Positions 1-10,386 of a stretch of DNA of 64,000 bases are shown in pieces (position 1 is the stretch's first letter; each line of letters begins with the position of its first letter). The stretch is from Palaemon carinicauda (taxonomy: Eukaryota; Arthropoda; Malacostraca; Decapoda; Palaemonidae), in NCBI RefSeq assembly GCF_036898095.1, contig NC_090739.1:57307590-57371589 (forward strand), written 5' to 3'. The notes below the pieces were generated by a model. That model searched no databases and was not told where the DNA came from. It saw only the letters and a program-made list of their open reading frames with translations. The translations under genes were made by a program, and so were the position numbers.

Positions 1-589
1 ATATATATAAAGTTGATAATACAAGCATAGTACTAGCAAGTTGTAGGTTTTGGTGATTCTATGAAGACGGTAGATGGCGGGCCAGAATTCATATGTTACA
101 AGTAGTAGTTCTAGAGAAAATAATGACAATACCCATGTCTCATCTGCAGTCGAAAAGGCAAAAACGGATGCACGTCAGAGAGGTGAGAAAACTTACCAAG
201 CACCGAATATTGTAATCAACAAATCTCTGTCAAATACGAGTTTAACTGCTGTTGGTCATCTGCCTAATCAACAACCGATGCGTAAAGTGATTCAACAATA
301 AAAGGACGTGATGAATATGACTGAAAACTGAAGCTGGTCACCAGCCACAACAAAAGTTACTGAGATACTGAAAAACAGACGAAATAATGTTAAAGATTTT
401 ATCAGGGTAGGGCAGTAGAAATGAGATAGGGTATTTGCAAGCTATTGCGTATAATCTATTAATCTAATGAAATATTCTTCATCACAGAATGCTTTTGTTT
501 AAAATCTTTACTTTTAAATATGAAAAAATGACTCATTTTCTTTGAGCATTTAGCATTGAAATGCTGTCTCCCAAATGGTGGGACTAAAA
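1..589. other. No recognised gene
   Basis: This stretch holds nothing I can identify. One short open frame at 74-301 (+) would give 75 residues rich in Ser, Asn, Gln and Thr. It shows no motif, no signal peptide and no clear codon bias, so I do not call it a gene. The rest is AT-rich with many stops in all frames. Confidence 0.5.
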
Positions 590-1297
590 TGCGCCCACCC
601 CCTGCTAAAGATCTGCTTGTAGTAGGTAGTAGGTTGGCCATGGCACCAGTCATCCGTTGAGATACTACCGCTAGAGTTATTGGGTCTATTGACAGGTCAG
701 TACATTGGATCTATCTATCTGGTTACTGCTCATTTTCCCTTTGCCTACACATACACCGAATAGTCTGGCCTATTCTTTCTACATTTTTCTCTTTCCTCAT
801 ACACCTGACAACATTGAGATTACCAAACAATTAATCTTCGCTGAAGGGGTGAACTACTGCACTGTAATTGTTCATTGGCTATTTTCTTCTTGGTAAGGGC
901 AGGAGAGAATCTTTAGCTATGGTAAGCAGCTCTTCTAGGAGAAGGACACTCCAAAATCAAAGCATTGTTCTCTAAACATTGGTAGTGCCGTAGCCTCTGT
1001 ACCTTGGTTTTCCACTGCCTTGGGGTAGAGTTATCTTGCTTGAGTGTACACATGGTCACACTATTCTATTTTATTTGTCTTCCCCTCTGGTTTTGTTTTT
1101 TAAGTTTTATAGTTCATGTATGAAAGGTCTATCTTAACCCTGTTACTGTCTTGGAATATATTTTTATATTGATTATGCATTACTCCCTCTGGTAGTTTAC
1201 TAATTTCTTAATTCCTTTTACTCAATGGGCTATTTTTCCCTGCTGAGCCCTTAGGCTTATAGCATCCTGGTTTTCCATCTAGGGTTATAGCTTAGCA

Positions 1298-1350
<53 letters not shown>

Positions 1351-1362
1351 TAATAATAATAT
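590..1362 (+). repeat. Dispersed retroposon-like repeat with LINE-type tail
   Basis: The last 260 bases (about 1100-1362) match, with divergence, the 3' ends of the LINE copies at 30130-30360 (+), 14400-14757 (+) and 41638-41830 (-). All share a block reading roughly 'ttggagccc..gggcttatagcatcctg..ttttccaact..ggttgtagcttag' followed by a TAA/ATT array. The upstream part (590-1100) has no coding potential and is not matched by the LINEs here. I recognise its style as a common decapod interspersed repeat, but I cannot check this. It could be a short nonautonomous element using the LINE's 3' tail, or a LINE 3' UTR variant. Confidence 0.5.
1298..1362 (+). repeat. (TAA)n microsatellite tail
   Basis: About 20 TAA units with a few interruptions directly follow the LINE-type 3' block. 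Equivalent arrays end the other LINE copies in this window. Confidence 0.9.
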
Positions 1363-1399
1363 AGATCTTGTCATGTGGGCAACTGGTTTGATATCTGAA

Positions 1400-2115
1400 T
1401 CTAGTGTTTAGTATTTCATTGGGAATATTCTTGAACAACAAAATACCTGGCTTCTTTTAGCATGCTATGTTCTTTGATTGCGATCATCTTGTACAGAATC
1501 TTTTTTTAAGTAAAAGAATCGTAGAAGCAGCTAAATATCTTCTTTTAGATAACTATCCTCTATTAGTTCTGACGGAATAATATTTCAGACCAACTTTGCA
1601 GAGGTAATATGCTTCTTTTCTTCTAGTATGCTATCTTCCAAAGCTTTGGTTATACAATATTCTTTTCATGTAAATAAATGGTTGAATATCAACATCTTTT
1701 GTACAAGACCACTCTTATGTAACAGAATGATTGAATATCTAGCTCTCTTCTTTAGTAAATATTTGTGAATAGTCAAGAAAAACAGCTGTAGAAGTGGACG
1801 ATACATGGGATTTTCTAATATGCTGCATTCTTTGGTAGAGTTCATCTAAACAAGTATTTTGTCCTTTGAACAAATGGTCGGGCATTTAGATCCCTTCATT
1901 CAGTAGCCATTTTAGTAGTTATGTAGAGTAATCTAGATTAGCTGTGCAAAGGGAAGTTGGATAGCTTATTCTGCGGTATGATCCTCCATCGATATCCTCT
2001 GAACAAGTTACTTATCATCTAAAGAAATGGTTGGATGTCTAAATCCGTTCAATCACGTAGCAAATTATAGTAGTTCTTTGGAAAAAAAAAAAAAACTATG
2101 AAACTGGCTATGCGG
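1400..2115. repeat. Degenerate ~165-bp satellite, block 1
   Basis: This is a run of diverged tandem units. Recurring landmarks are 'cttcttctagtatgctatgttcct', 'gatcatcttgtacaatatt', 'gaacaaatggtcggatatctagatcc', 'attcagatagccac' and 'agtagttctgtgggaataatctagaag'. The units are more mutated than those in blocks 2 and 3. The block is cut at 2115 by the LTR element starting at 2116 and resumes at 7061, so all blocks were once one array. Confidence 0.7.
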
Positions 2116-2167
2116 TGTGGAGGATTAATTTCTATTTATCTTTATTTTTGTTTGTTTTTGCCAAATC

Positions 2168-2226
<59 letters not shown>

Positions 2227-2791
2227 GGTAGTGTATCGATTGTTTGTTGTGAGAAAGACTGTTGGTATAAATGAGGTTGTTTGTTTGCTTTTAGCTAGGT
2301 TAGGACAGTCGTAAATGTTTCGGAGCGAATGCTTTTTTTTTTTATTAACTGTGACTTGAGGCAGTTGTGTGATTTGAGTGTTGGATTTACTAGTATTTTT
2401 CTTTACCTGCGTGGAAGTATTTGATTATTTTTTGAACCATAATTCCTCCTTATAGTACTTACTCCTTTGGAGCGATTTTCTTTGAATGTGAATTTGATTG
2501 TTGACGACCTGGCTTATAATAAGGAACTTGACACGACTGCTCAGATTTAGATGATTGTTGATGACCCGGACCGAATTTACTTCAGATTGCTGTTGATGAT
2601 AGAGATGATGATGATGATGATGATAATATCTAGAACCTCAATCAGGGAGGTGGTTGTGGCAAATTGACACACAGTGGATTGTTACCCACAAAGGTGTGGT
2701 AGTGTGCTTGGGTGTGGCAACAGTGTTGGTGTCCCATATTTATAAACACCCGCATTTTGTGTTGGGGTGCACGTAAACTTTAAGATTTGTT

Positions 2792-2836
<45 letters not shown>

Positions 2837-3067
2837 AATGTTACGTTTTTTGTATATTTAGTATTAAAGTTTTTGATTAGTTTTAAGTGATATTACTTTG
2901 ATTGTGGATGGTTTATTTATTTTTAGTTTGTAAGAAATATAGTATTATGGTTATGGATTATTTGTATGTCCTTTTTGTCCAAAAAGGGGAAAGTTTGTGT
3001 TGAGGAGACTATTGTCTGTTTAGTTTGATCAAGGGTGTGCAGGTTTTTGTTGCAACTTCCCTCCCCA
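2116..3067 (+). repeat. 5' LTR
   Basis: This aligns along its length with 6078-7060. It contains a (GA)n run followed by a G run (about 2170-2228), a possible TATA box (TATAAAT, 2276-2282), a short GAT/ATG run near 2607, and a long T run (about 2796-2836). The simple-repeat tracts differ in length between the two LTRs, and the rest is highly similar. The end is set by the alignment of ...CTCCCCA here with ...CGCCACA in the 3' LTR. Confidence 0.85.
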
Positions 3068-3073
3068 TTATTT

Positions 3074-3091
3074 TGGCACCCGAACAGGGAC
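3074..3091 (+). promoter_or_regulatory. Primer-binding site, tRNA-Lys type
   Basis: The 18 bases TGGCACCCGAACAGGGAC lie 6 bases after the 5' LTR. They differ by one base from the well-known tRNA-Lys3-complementary primer-binding site of retroviruses, so minus-strand synthesis was probably primed by a lysine tRNA. Confidence 0.8.
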
Positions 3092-3171
3092 TGCCGAGGT
3101 GGGATAGGAAGCTGGACTCTTGGACGAAGGACTGATAGGATTAGGAATCAGATTTAAGGCTGAAGAACAAG

Positions 3172-4566
3172 TTGATGACAATGGAAGGCAAATTAAAGGC
3201 TTTGGAAGAGGAATTGCGGCAATATAAAGAACGGGAGCAGAAGTTGATAGTTGAGAAAGAGAAGTTGCTAGTAGAGAATGAGAAGCTGAACTGTGAGAAT
3301 GAGGAGATGCAAAGGAAACTGAGGGAAATTCAGGGAACTGTAAAGAGAGTGGCAGAGGGTATTGAGATGAGGATGCAAGAGAATGAAGAACGAATGGAGA
3401 AACGAATGGAAGCTATGATGGGGAAAGTAATGGGGATGATGAAAACGTTCATGAGTGAAGGTGCAGTCGGAGTAGTGGCTTCTGCTTCAGGTAATGGGTT
3501 GATAGTGGAAGAGAAGGCTAAAGTAAATGATAATGGGGAAGGCAGTGATAGTGAGATTGAAGATAAAGGAATTAGGCATGGTAAGAATGGACAGAAATAT
3601 GATAGAAAGAATGAGAAGAAAGGTAAAAGTGATCTGAAGAAAGAGAAGAAAAAGTGTCAGGATGAGAGCGAGGATGATCGTGAATGGGGGAAAGTGGTGA
3701 GTAAGAAAAGGTCTAGGAATGGTATAATCAAGGATAGGAGTATGAGTGTGGAATTAGATTCCTTATATTCTAGCGAGGAAGTAGGAAACAAGAAGGAAGG
3801 TAGCAGTGATGACAGCAGTGAGAAAGAACGTGATGTGCGTAAGACTGTGTTTATGAGAGAGGTGCCTCGGTGTGAAAGGTTCAATGAACATAATAGTAGG
3901 GATGTATATGAGTTTTTCGAGAAGTATGAGAGGTATTGTCAGAATAAGTATGGTGATAGTAAAAGGGTTTGGGCTAGGGAGTTAGGAGAATATTTAACTG
4001 GGTATTTGTTGACGATGTATGGTGTGATAATGAGTGTGGGGGATGTTGAATATGATAGTGTGAAAGGTAGGATAATTTAGCAGGTAAAACGTATGAAAGG
4101 GAGTGTTAGGTATAAGCGTAAGAATGATTTTGATGAAGCACGGATGAATGTAGGAGAAGCAATATCGATGTATGTATGTAGGTTGGAAACGTTAGCTAGG
4201 AAGAAGTATGAGGATGAAGGCATAAATGAGAATAAGGAATTAATGAAGATGTTTTTGGCTACTGTACCCGAAAATGTTGCTGAGTTTATTAATTTGAAAC
4301 GGAAGGAGAAAATGAGATGGACAAAAGAAAGACTGGCATGGGATGATATTTTAGAAACAGTTGAGGATTACGAGTTGGATAGGTGTATGAAAGAAAGCAA
4401 ATCTGTGTGTGTAAGAACTGGAATGGAGGAAAGTGTGCCAGAATTTGTTAGTTTTAGAGATGCTGTTGTGAGAGGACCGATGAGGGTAGCTGATAGTGTA
4501 GTAGATAGGAGTGTTAGGGTGAGTAATGTGGAAATACCTGTAAGGACAAATGAAGGGTTTAGGTAA
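3172..4566 (+). pseudogene. Gag-like ORF, coiled coil plus capsid-like part, with internal stop
   Basis: Residues about 5-95 of the first frame are a long Glu/Lys/Leu/Met heptad-rich coiled coil. A highly charged, low-complexity linker follows. From about residue 230 there is a segment with 'RCERFNEHN' and 'FFEKYERYC', which has the style of Ty3/gypsy capsid N-termini. A TAG at 4078-4080 interrupts the frame, which resumes in the same phase at 4093-4566 with more capsid-like helical sequence and ends at a TAA (4564). No frameshift is needed between the pieces, so these look like point nonsense mutations in one gag. The codons are very purine-rich. The product would form the particle of the retroelement. 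Confidence 0.7.
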
Positions 4567-4599
4567 GGGAATCAGGTTTGGAGGGATAGGAGTGCTAGT

Positions 4600-4971
4600 A
4601 TGCAGAGAGATAGGTCAGATAGTTGTATCCGTGAAGAGAAGTGTTATAGATGTGGGAATGTAGGACATAAGAAGAATGAATGTAGATGGGCTCTATGTGC
4701 TTGTTTTGGATATGGTGAGGTAGTGCATAGAATTAGCGAGTGCAAGAAAGAGAGAGGGGTAAAATATTATCGGTGTGGTATGACTGTGCATATAGCGAGT
4801 GGATGTCTTAGTAATTGTATGAATGTGATTTGTGGTAATTGTGGTAAGGATGGTCATTTTGCTAGAATGTGCAAGGAGCCGCGGGGTAAGTATACTGAAT
4901 GCGATGTAGATGGGCATATAGCTAGAGTATGTAGGAAGGTGTTAAGTCAGCCAGGATGTTCGGGAAACTAG
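4600..4971 (+). pseudogene. Nucleocapsid-like zinc-knuckle array (5 units)
   Basis: This is in phase with the gag pieces, after the TAA at 4564. Five CCHC-type knuckles stand in tandem. The first (CYRCGNVGHKKNEC) and fourth (CGNCGKDGHFARMC) are canonical C-x2-C-x4-H-x4-C. In the second the second Cys is Tyr; in the third and fifth the first Cys is Tyr. Such knuckles bind retroelement RNA. Three of five having lost a zinc ligand suggests decay. The frame ends at a TAG (4969). Confidence 0.8.
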
Positions 4972-5103
4972 AGTGTAGGAGGGTTCACCTGGGTGAGTCT
5001 TTGAGTGTGTGCGGAGTGCATGTGATGCATGTTCGTGAAGGATAACTGCAGGAGGACATGATGGGTGAAGGAGCTTATGACTGCATGAGTGCAAAAGTAA
5101 ATT

Positions 5104-5964
5104 TTGAAAAAAATAGTAAGACCGAGGTTGGGTGTTTTGGAGGATGATAGAGATGTGTGGAAGAAAGCAAATGAGTGGTTTGAAAGCTTTAAAGTTGGTG
5201 AGAAAGTGATGAAAGAAATAATTGAAAAGGGTAGAATGAATGTATATAAGGTGTGTGATAAGTTTGAATGTCCATATGAGGTGTTAGAAGTTAGTTCGAG
5301 TGGATTAAGTTATGTGTTGGGTAAGTTGTGTGTGGATGGTAGTGTGGAAAGAGTTAGGGCACACCACAACCAGTTGCGTAAAGGGAAGGAGGTACCTGAG
5401 TATATCCAAGAGAATGGGATGAGTAAATGGTTGAAAAAGAACAAGTGTGAATCTAGTATGTATGAGGAATTAGGTCTAGAAGGTAAACAGTTGGTGTTAG
5501 TAGAATATATGAAAGGGAAGAATACGAGAGCTCTAAGTAAGGATGAAAGAAGGGGAAATTTTATAAGTAAAAGTGAGAATAGAAATAAGTATGACAAGGG
5601 TGTAAATGTGCAAGTGAGTGTGGAAGATAAATGTATTAATACAGATGAAATGTGGCTGAGTATGAATGATACTTATAGTGTGTGTGGATTTTCGTTAGAT
5701 GATGTAAAAGAATGTATGAATAACGCAAGAGTGAGAGATAGGAGAATGATAAGTAGCATGAATGAATCTTTTGCTAAAGTTGAGAATGTTTTTGATGAAA
5801 TGGATGAACTGTTTACAGAAATGAGTATAATTTTAGGGCCAGATGAGAACGAGGTAGATGGGATAATACATGATATATTAGGTGATAGGGATTTAGATAG
5901 GAATAGTGTTAATGTAGTGAATGATTGTGATAAGGAAGAAGTGAATGAGAGAGAGAGTGTATGA
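5104..5964 (+). pseudogene. Integrase C-terminal-tail-like ORF, catalytic domains deleted
   Basis: Residues about 28-100 read 'FKVGEKVM', 'CPYEVLEV', 'YVLGKLCVDG' and 'RVRAHHNQLRK'. This is the pattern of the small barrel after the catalytic core in Ty3/gypsy integrases (VGD.V ... GPY.V... Y.V...G....VH...L). The rest (about 100-286) is charged and unrecognised. The ORF is in the same phase as the gag ORFs. Between 4971 and 5104 there is no RT or integrase core, so a deletion has probably joined gag to the pol tail. The first residue given is a Met from the frame, not a proven start. Confidence 0.5.
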
Positions 5965-6060
5965 AGGCCCAATTACTCGGAGTAGAGGTCCCGTTCCCGA
6001 CTGCGAATGGGTAATGAAAAAAATAATGTAAGTGCTTCTGTAAAATAGAAGGATTTGGCA

Positions 6061-6077
6061 AAGTAAGGGGGGAGGAA
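6061..6077 (+). promoter_or_regulatory. Polypurine tract
   Basis: A purine-rich run with six consecutive G's (AAGTAAGGGGGGAGGAA) directly precedes the 3' LTR. This is the expected place for the plus-strand primer of an LTR retrotransposon. Confidence 0.8.
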
Positions 6078-6128
6078 TGTGGAGGATTAATTCTTATTTA
6101 TTATTATTTTTGCTTTTTTTGCCAAATC

Positions 6129-6206
<78 letters not shown>

Positions 6207-7060
6207 GTTAGTGGATCGATTGTTTGTTGTGAGAAAGACTGTTGGTATAAATGAGGTTGTTTGTTTACTTTTAGCTAGGTTAGGAGAGTAGTAAATGTTT
6301 CGGAGCGAATGCTTCTTTTTTTATTGACTGCGACTGAAGGCAGTTGTGTGATTTGAGTGTTGGATTTACTATTATTTTTCTTTACCAGCGTAGAAGTATT
6401 TGATTATTTTTTGAACCGTAATTCCTCCTTATAGTACTTAATCCTTTGGAGCGATTTTCTTTGAATGTGAATTTGATTGTTGACGACCTGGCTTATAATA
6501 AGGAACTTGACACGACTGCTTAGATTTAGATGATTGTTGATGACCCGGACCGAATTTACTTCAGATTGCTGTTGATGATAGAGAGGATGATGATGATGAT
6601 GATAATATCTAGGACCTCAATCAGGGAGGTAGTTGTGGCAAATTGCTACACACACAGTGGATTGTTACCCACAAAGATGTGGTAGTGTGCCGACAGTGTT
6701 GGTGTCCCATAATATTCATAAACACACGCATTTTGTGTTAGGGTGCACGTAAACTTTAAGATTTGTTAGGTTTTTTTTTTTTTTCTTTTTTTTTTTTTTT
6801 GTTTATTTGAATGTTACATTTATTGTATATCTAGTATTAAAGTTTTTGATTAGTTTTAAGTGATATTATTTTGATTGTGGATGGTTTATTTATTCTTAGG
6901 TTGTAAGAAATATAGTATTATGTTTATGGATTGTTTTTATGTCCTTTTTCTCCAAGAGTCCCGCTGCTGATAATGTAAGGGGAATGTTTGTGTTGAGGAG
7001 ACTATTGTCTGTTTAGTTTGATCAAGGTTGTGGGTGTTGTTGTTGCAATATCCCGCCACA
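6078..7060 (+). repeat. 3' LTR
   Basis: This is the direct repeat of 2116-3067, with a longer (GA)n tract (6131-6202), an interrupted T run (about 6771-6801) and small indels. The TATAAAT motif is kept near 6245. It ends ...CGCCACA at 7060, after which the satellite resumes. Confidence 0.85.
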
Positions 7061-8595
7061 GAGGGAAGATTCTTGTCTTTTCCTAGTGTCCTATGATCCT
7101 AAATAAAGATCATCTGGTAAATTGTATTTGTAATTTGAACAAATGGTTGGATTTCAAGATCCCTTTATTCAGATAGCAACTTTTAGTAGTTGTGGATATG
7201 ATAAAGACCATTTGTGGAAGATACATGGCTTCTTCTAGTATAATGAATTCCTTGATGAAGATCTGATCTTCTTGTATGCTATATTTTTAATTTGAACAAA
7301 TGATCATATATTTATATTCATTCATTCTGATAGTCATTTATAGAAGTTTTGGGGATTAATCAAAAAGAACATTTGTGCAAGGGGGGAGATACATGTCCTA
7401 TTCCAGTAGGCCATGTTCTTGATAAGATCTTTTACATGATATTTGCCATTTGAAGAAAAAGTCGGATATCGAGATCCATTCATTCAGATAGCCACTTACA
7501 GTAGTTCTAAGGGAATAACTAGAAGACTAACTGTGCACGAAGAAGATTCTAGGCTTTCTTTTAGCCTGCTGCATTCCTTGAACAATTCGTTTGAATGGCG
7601 AGACTTCTAGAACCATTCTTTTGGATAATTCTTCCTAGTACATCTGCGGGAATGCTCTGTTCCTCAATAGAGATTATCTTTTGTGATAGAATAATTCATT
7701 CAGAGTCAGGTAGCACGTTTTAAAAGTTCTGTGGTAATCATCCAATGGCCCACCATTGCAAGGGGGATATGCACGGCTTCTTCTAGTATGAATCATTCCT
7801 TGATATTGATCATCTTGTATACGGTAATTTTCATAAGAACAAAGGCTTAGATGTCCAGAGACATTTCAGGGAACCCTTTCATTAGATATGTGGGAATAAT
7901 CTCAAAAGACCGGGTTTGCAAGGGGAATATGCGTGGCTTCTATTAGTGTGCTATGTTCCTTGGTAGAGCTCTTATACAATATTTTTTCCATTTAAACAAA
8001 TGGTCAGATATCTAGATCCCTTTGCTAGGAGAGCTCTTCTTACTAGATCTGTGGGAATAATCTATAAGATCAGCTTTGCTGGAGGAAAAGGCATTGCATC
8101 ATCTAGTATACTATGTTCCTTAACAGAGGTCATATGTACAAGACATTTGTCATTTGAACAAATGGTCGGATATCTAGATATTTTATTCAGATATCCACTT
8201 TTAGTAGTTCTGTGAGAATAACCTTGTAGATTAGCTTTGCAGGGGCAAGAGTTGTGATTTTTCCATGAATGCCATGTTCCTTGATATACAGTAGATCTTT
8301 TACAATATATTTGTCCTTTAAACAAATGGATGGACTCATAGATCTCTTAATTCAGATAGGATACTTTTGTAATTCTAAGGAAATAATCTAGAACACCAGC
8401 TGTGCAAGGCGATGTTGACCGGCTTTTGCTGGTATACTACGTTACTTGATATAGATCTTATTTTTAAAAAGATATTTGTCATTTGAACAAGTGGTCTGAA
8501 CTCTAAATCTCTTTTCTTTATATAGCCACTTTTAGAAGTTCTGTGGGAATAATCTAGTAGACCAGTTCTTCAGGGGAGAGAACTTTTCTTGAACA
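7061..8595. repeat. Degenerate ~165-bp satellite, block 2
   Basis: The landmark 'cttcttctagtatgctatgttcctt' recurs near 7227, 7403, 7553, 7770, 7932, 8096, 8252 and 8419. Most spacings are 150-176 bases; the one wider gap may hide a decayed unit. Each unit also holds 'gaacaaatggtcggatatctagatcc' and 'agtagttctgtgggaataatctag'. The stretch 7865-8130 is closer to 19560-19830 in block 3 than to its own neighbours, which indicates a higher-order unit. The ORF at 8000-8215 is a by-product of the repeat. Confidence 0.8.
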
Positions 8596-8620
8596 GGTTA
8601 TTATTTTCCTGTCTGGTCTT

Positions 8621-8730
8621 TGATATAATATGCAAGAGGTTGCAGTGATTAAAAGGCAGGACTTGATGGCTTGGGTGCTAGGTAGAGACTGCCTTTATTC
8701 ATACGCTACATGGGACTACATGATACCACA
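8621..8730 (-). repeat. 3' LTR of the gypsy element
   Basis: The 110 bases from TGATATAATATGC to ATGATACCACA differ from the right copy by about one base. On the element's own strand it starts TGTGGTATCATG and ends ATATCA. Confidence 0.92.
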
Positions 8731-9264
8731 TCCCCCTTATCACATACAAAGAATTGATTACACATAATAACTAATCTGGCATATAAGTACAAAGAGATAA
8801 ACGATGAAAGTTCCATATTCAAACGTATTCCATTGTTTTCATCCCTTCACAATAAACATGCATAGTACAATTTGTGATTGTGGATAGTAATATAAACACA
8901 ATAGCTATCATCTTTGCAGACTTTGGTCAGAATAGTGTTGGTTACAGCAGGGCAGTCATAAATATGAAAATTAATGGCAAATTATAATTTTTTTTTTTTT
9001 TTTTGATGCAAAGAACAACACCCAAAATATATTAAAACAAAATGGAAACCTGATACACATGTAACGACAGTGTTCAAAATGGAGCCTGTTCTCCAGTCCA
9101 AGACTCGTAAATTTTCAAATAAAATTCATTATTCTGAATCACTTATCAGTCCTGAGACTGATAACTTTTCTTGAGTTTCAAACTCTGGTAACGACCTCTC
9201 AGAATTTTCGGTCATGAAACGAGGGGGGGGGAGGAAGTTGTATATTACTATTTAACCTAACACT
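8731..9264 (-). other. 3' untranslated part of the gypsy element with polypurine tract
   Basis: On the minus strand the bases AAGGGGGA (8731-8738) touch the 3' LTR and serve as the polypurine tract. The remaining 530 bases are AT-rich without a reading frame. A T run is at 8990-9004 and a G run at 9225-9233. Confidence 0.7.
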
Positions 9265-10386
9265 TTATGGGAATTTACGGTATGTGACCGCGTTACTTTC
9301 AATATATCTGGATGGGGTTTTCACCCGCCGGCCTGACTTGGTATACACCGCTGTCGGGTCTGTAGTGTTATCACTAGTTGCGGGTCTTTGGTGGGTTATT
9401 TCGGTCTCACTAGGTGGCGGCAGCAATATATCGGCGGGTCGTGGTGGAGGCTGTGCTGCTGATGTTGGAGCCTGCTGCCGGGTGTTGGACGGTTCTGTGT
9501 TTGTCGCGAGCGGTGTCGGACGGATGTGGGACCGGTTCCTCCTGAGGCACGCTCCGTTTTGGGCTTCCACAATGTATGATTGGGGTTCTTCTGACTTACG
9601 TACCACTCTGCCTGGCACCCATGTGTGGCAGGCCTTGTCGAATATTCGGACTGGTTGTTCGGGTTGGAGGTCTGTGAAGTGCCGTTGTGTCCGATTTGGT
9701 CCTAGGCGGTCCTGGAGGTGGTTGCGGGTCGTGATGTGTAAGAGATGTGGTTCGTATCGGCCTGGTAGGTCAGTGGTCACATTGCGACCAAATATGAGCT
9801 CTGCGGGGCTGGTTGTCTTATTGTCGATCGGGGTGGCCCGTAAGTGGAGTAATGCAGTATGCATATCACCGCCTGTCTCAAGGCATTTTTTGATAATCAC
9901 TTTGCATGTTCCAACTGCGCGCTCTGCGAAGCCATTGGACTGAGGGTAATATGGGCTTGATGTGATGTGCTCAATACCCCAGGCTTTTGTGAAGTCCCTC
10001 ATGGCTGCTCCCGTGTATTGAGGTCCGTTGTCTGAAACCAGGGTTTTGGGGCATCCGAACAGCGAACACAGGAATTTGAGGTGGTTGGCCACACTTTCAG
10101 ATGACAGGTTTTTTAGTTCGGTGACTATTGGGAATTTTGTGAAATAATCAGTTGTGATCAGATATGTCTTGTGGCCAATTTGGAAGATGTCCGAAGCGAC
10201 TTTGAACCAGGGCATTGGAGGAATGTCATGATGCGTGGTTTTACTAGGACTTTGCTAGGGCTGGTACTTCTGGCATATGTCACATGCCCTGACCTTGTCC
10301 TCTATATCCTTTGCGATGTTGGGCCAGAATACACACTCCCGTGCCAGGGCTTGTGTTTTTGTGATCCCTTGGTGGGACTGGTGGAG
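9265..10386 (-). pseudogene. Integrase of the gypsy element
   Basis: The segment just after the stop at 10387 shows the HHCC zinc-binding region (LHQSHQG ... CDICQ), then one TAG near 10254, then a 316-residue open frame from 10215. That frame carries the DD35E core: Asp9 (ASDIF), Asp62 (SDNGPQ) and Glu98 (FAERAV), with exactly 35 residues between the last two. A GPY-like tail and a Pro/Thr-rich end follow. It is in the same phase as the RT frame upstream. It would integrate the cDNA in the nucleus. Confidence 0.88.

Larger units (their letters stand above)
2116..7060 (+). mobile_element. Nonautonomous LTR retrotransposon (gag kept, RT lost)
   Basis: Two long direct repeats (2116-3067 and 6078-7060) both begin TGTGGAGGATTAAT and end in CA. 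They flank about 3 kb with a primer-binding site at 3074, gag-like coding, zinc knuckles, an integrase-tail-like ORF and a polypurine tract at 6061. No protease, reverse transcriptase, RNase H or integrase core is visible, and the 3 kb interior is too short for a full pol. It is therefore a gag-carrying deletion derivative that would need an autonomous partner. It lies inside the satellite. The bases beside the LTRs (gcgg and gagg) resemble each other, but the target duplication is not clean. Confidence 0.85.

Noticed and set aside
74..301. 75-residue plus-strand frame as a gene
   Set aside because: No motif, no neighbouring exon signal, low complexity; not distinguishable from chance.
7061..8595. 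CRISPR-like array of regularly spaced repeats
   Set aside because: The units are tandem and about 165 bp, with the whole unit repeated and no unique spacers; the window is clearly eukaryotic.
9284..9943. Plus-strand frame of 219 residues
   Set aside because: It is the complement of the gypsy integrase, whose DD35E motif is on the minus strand; no motif on the plus strand.
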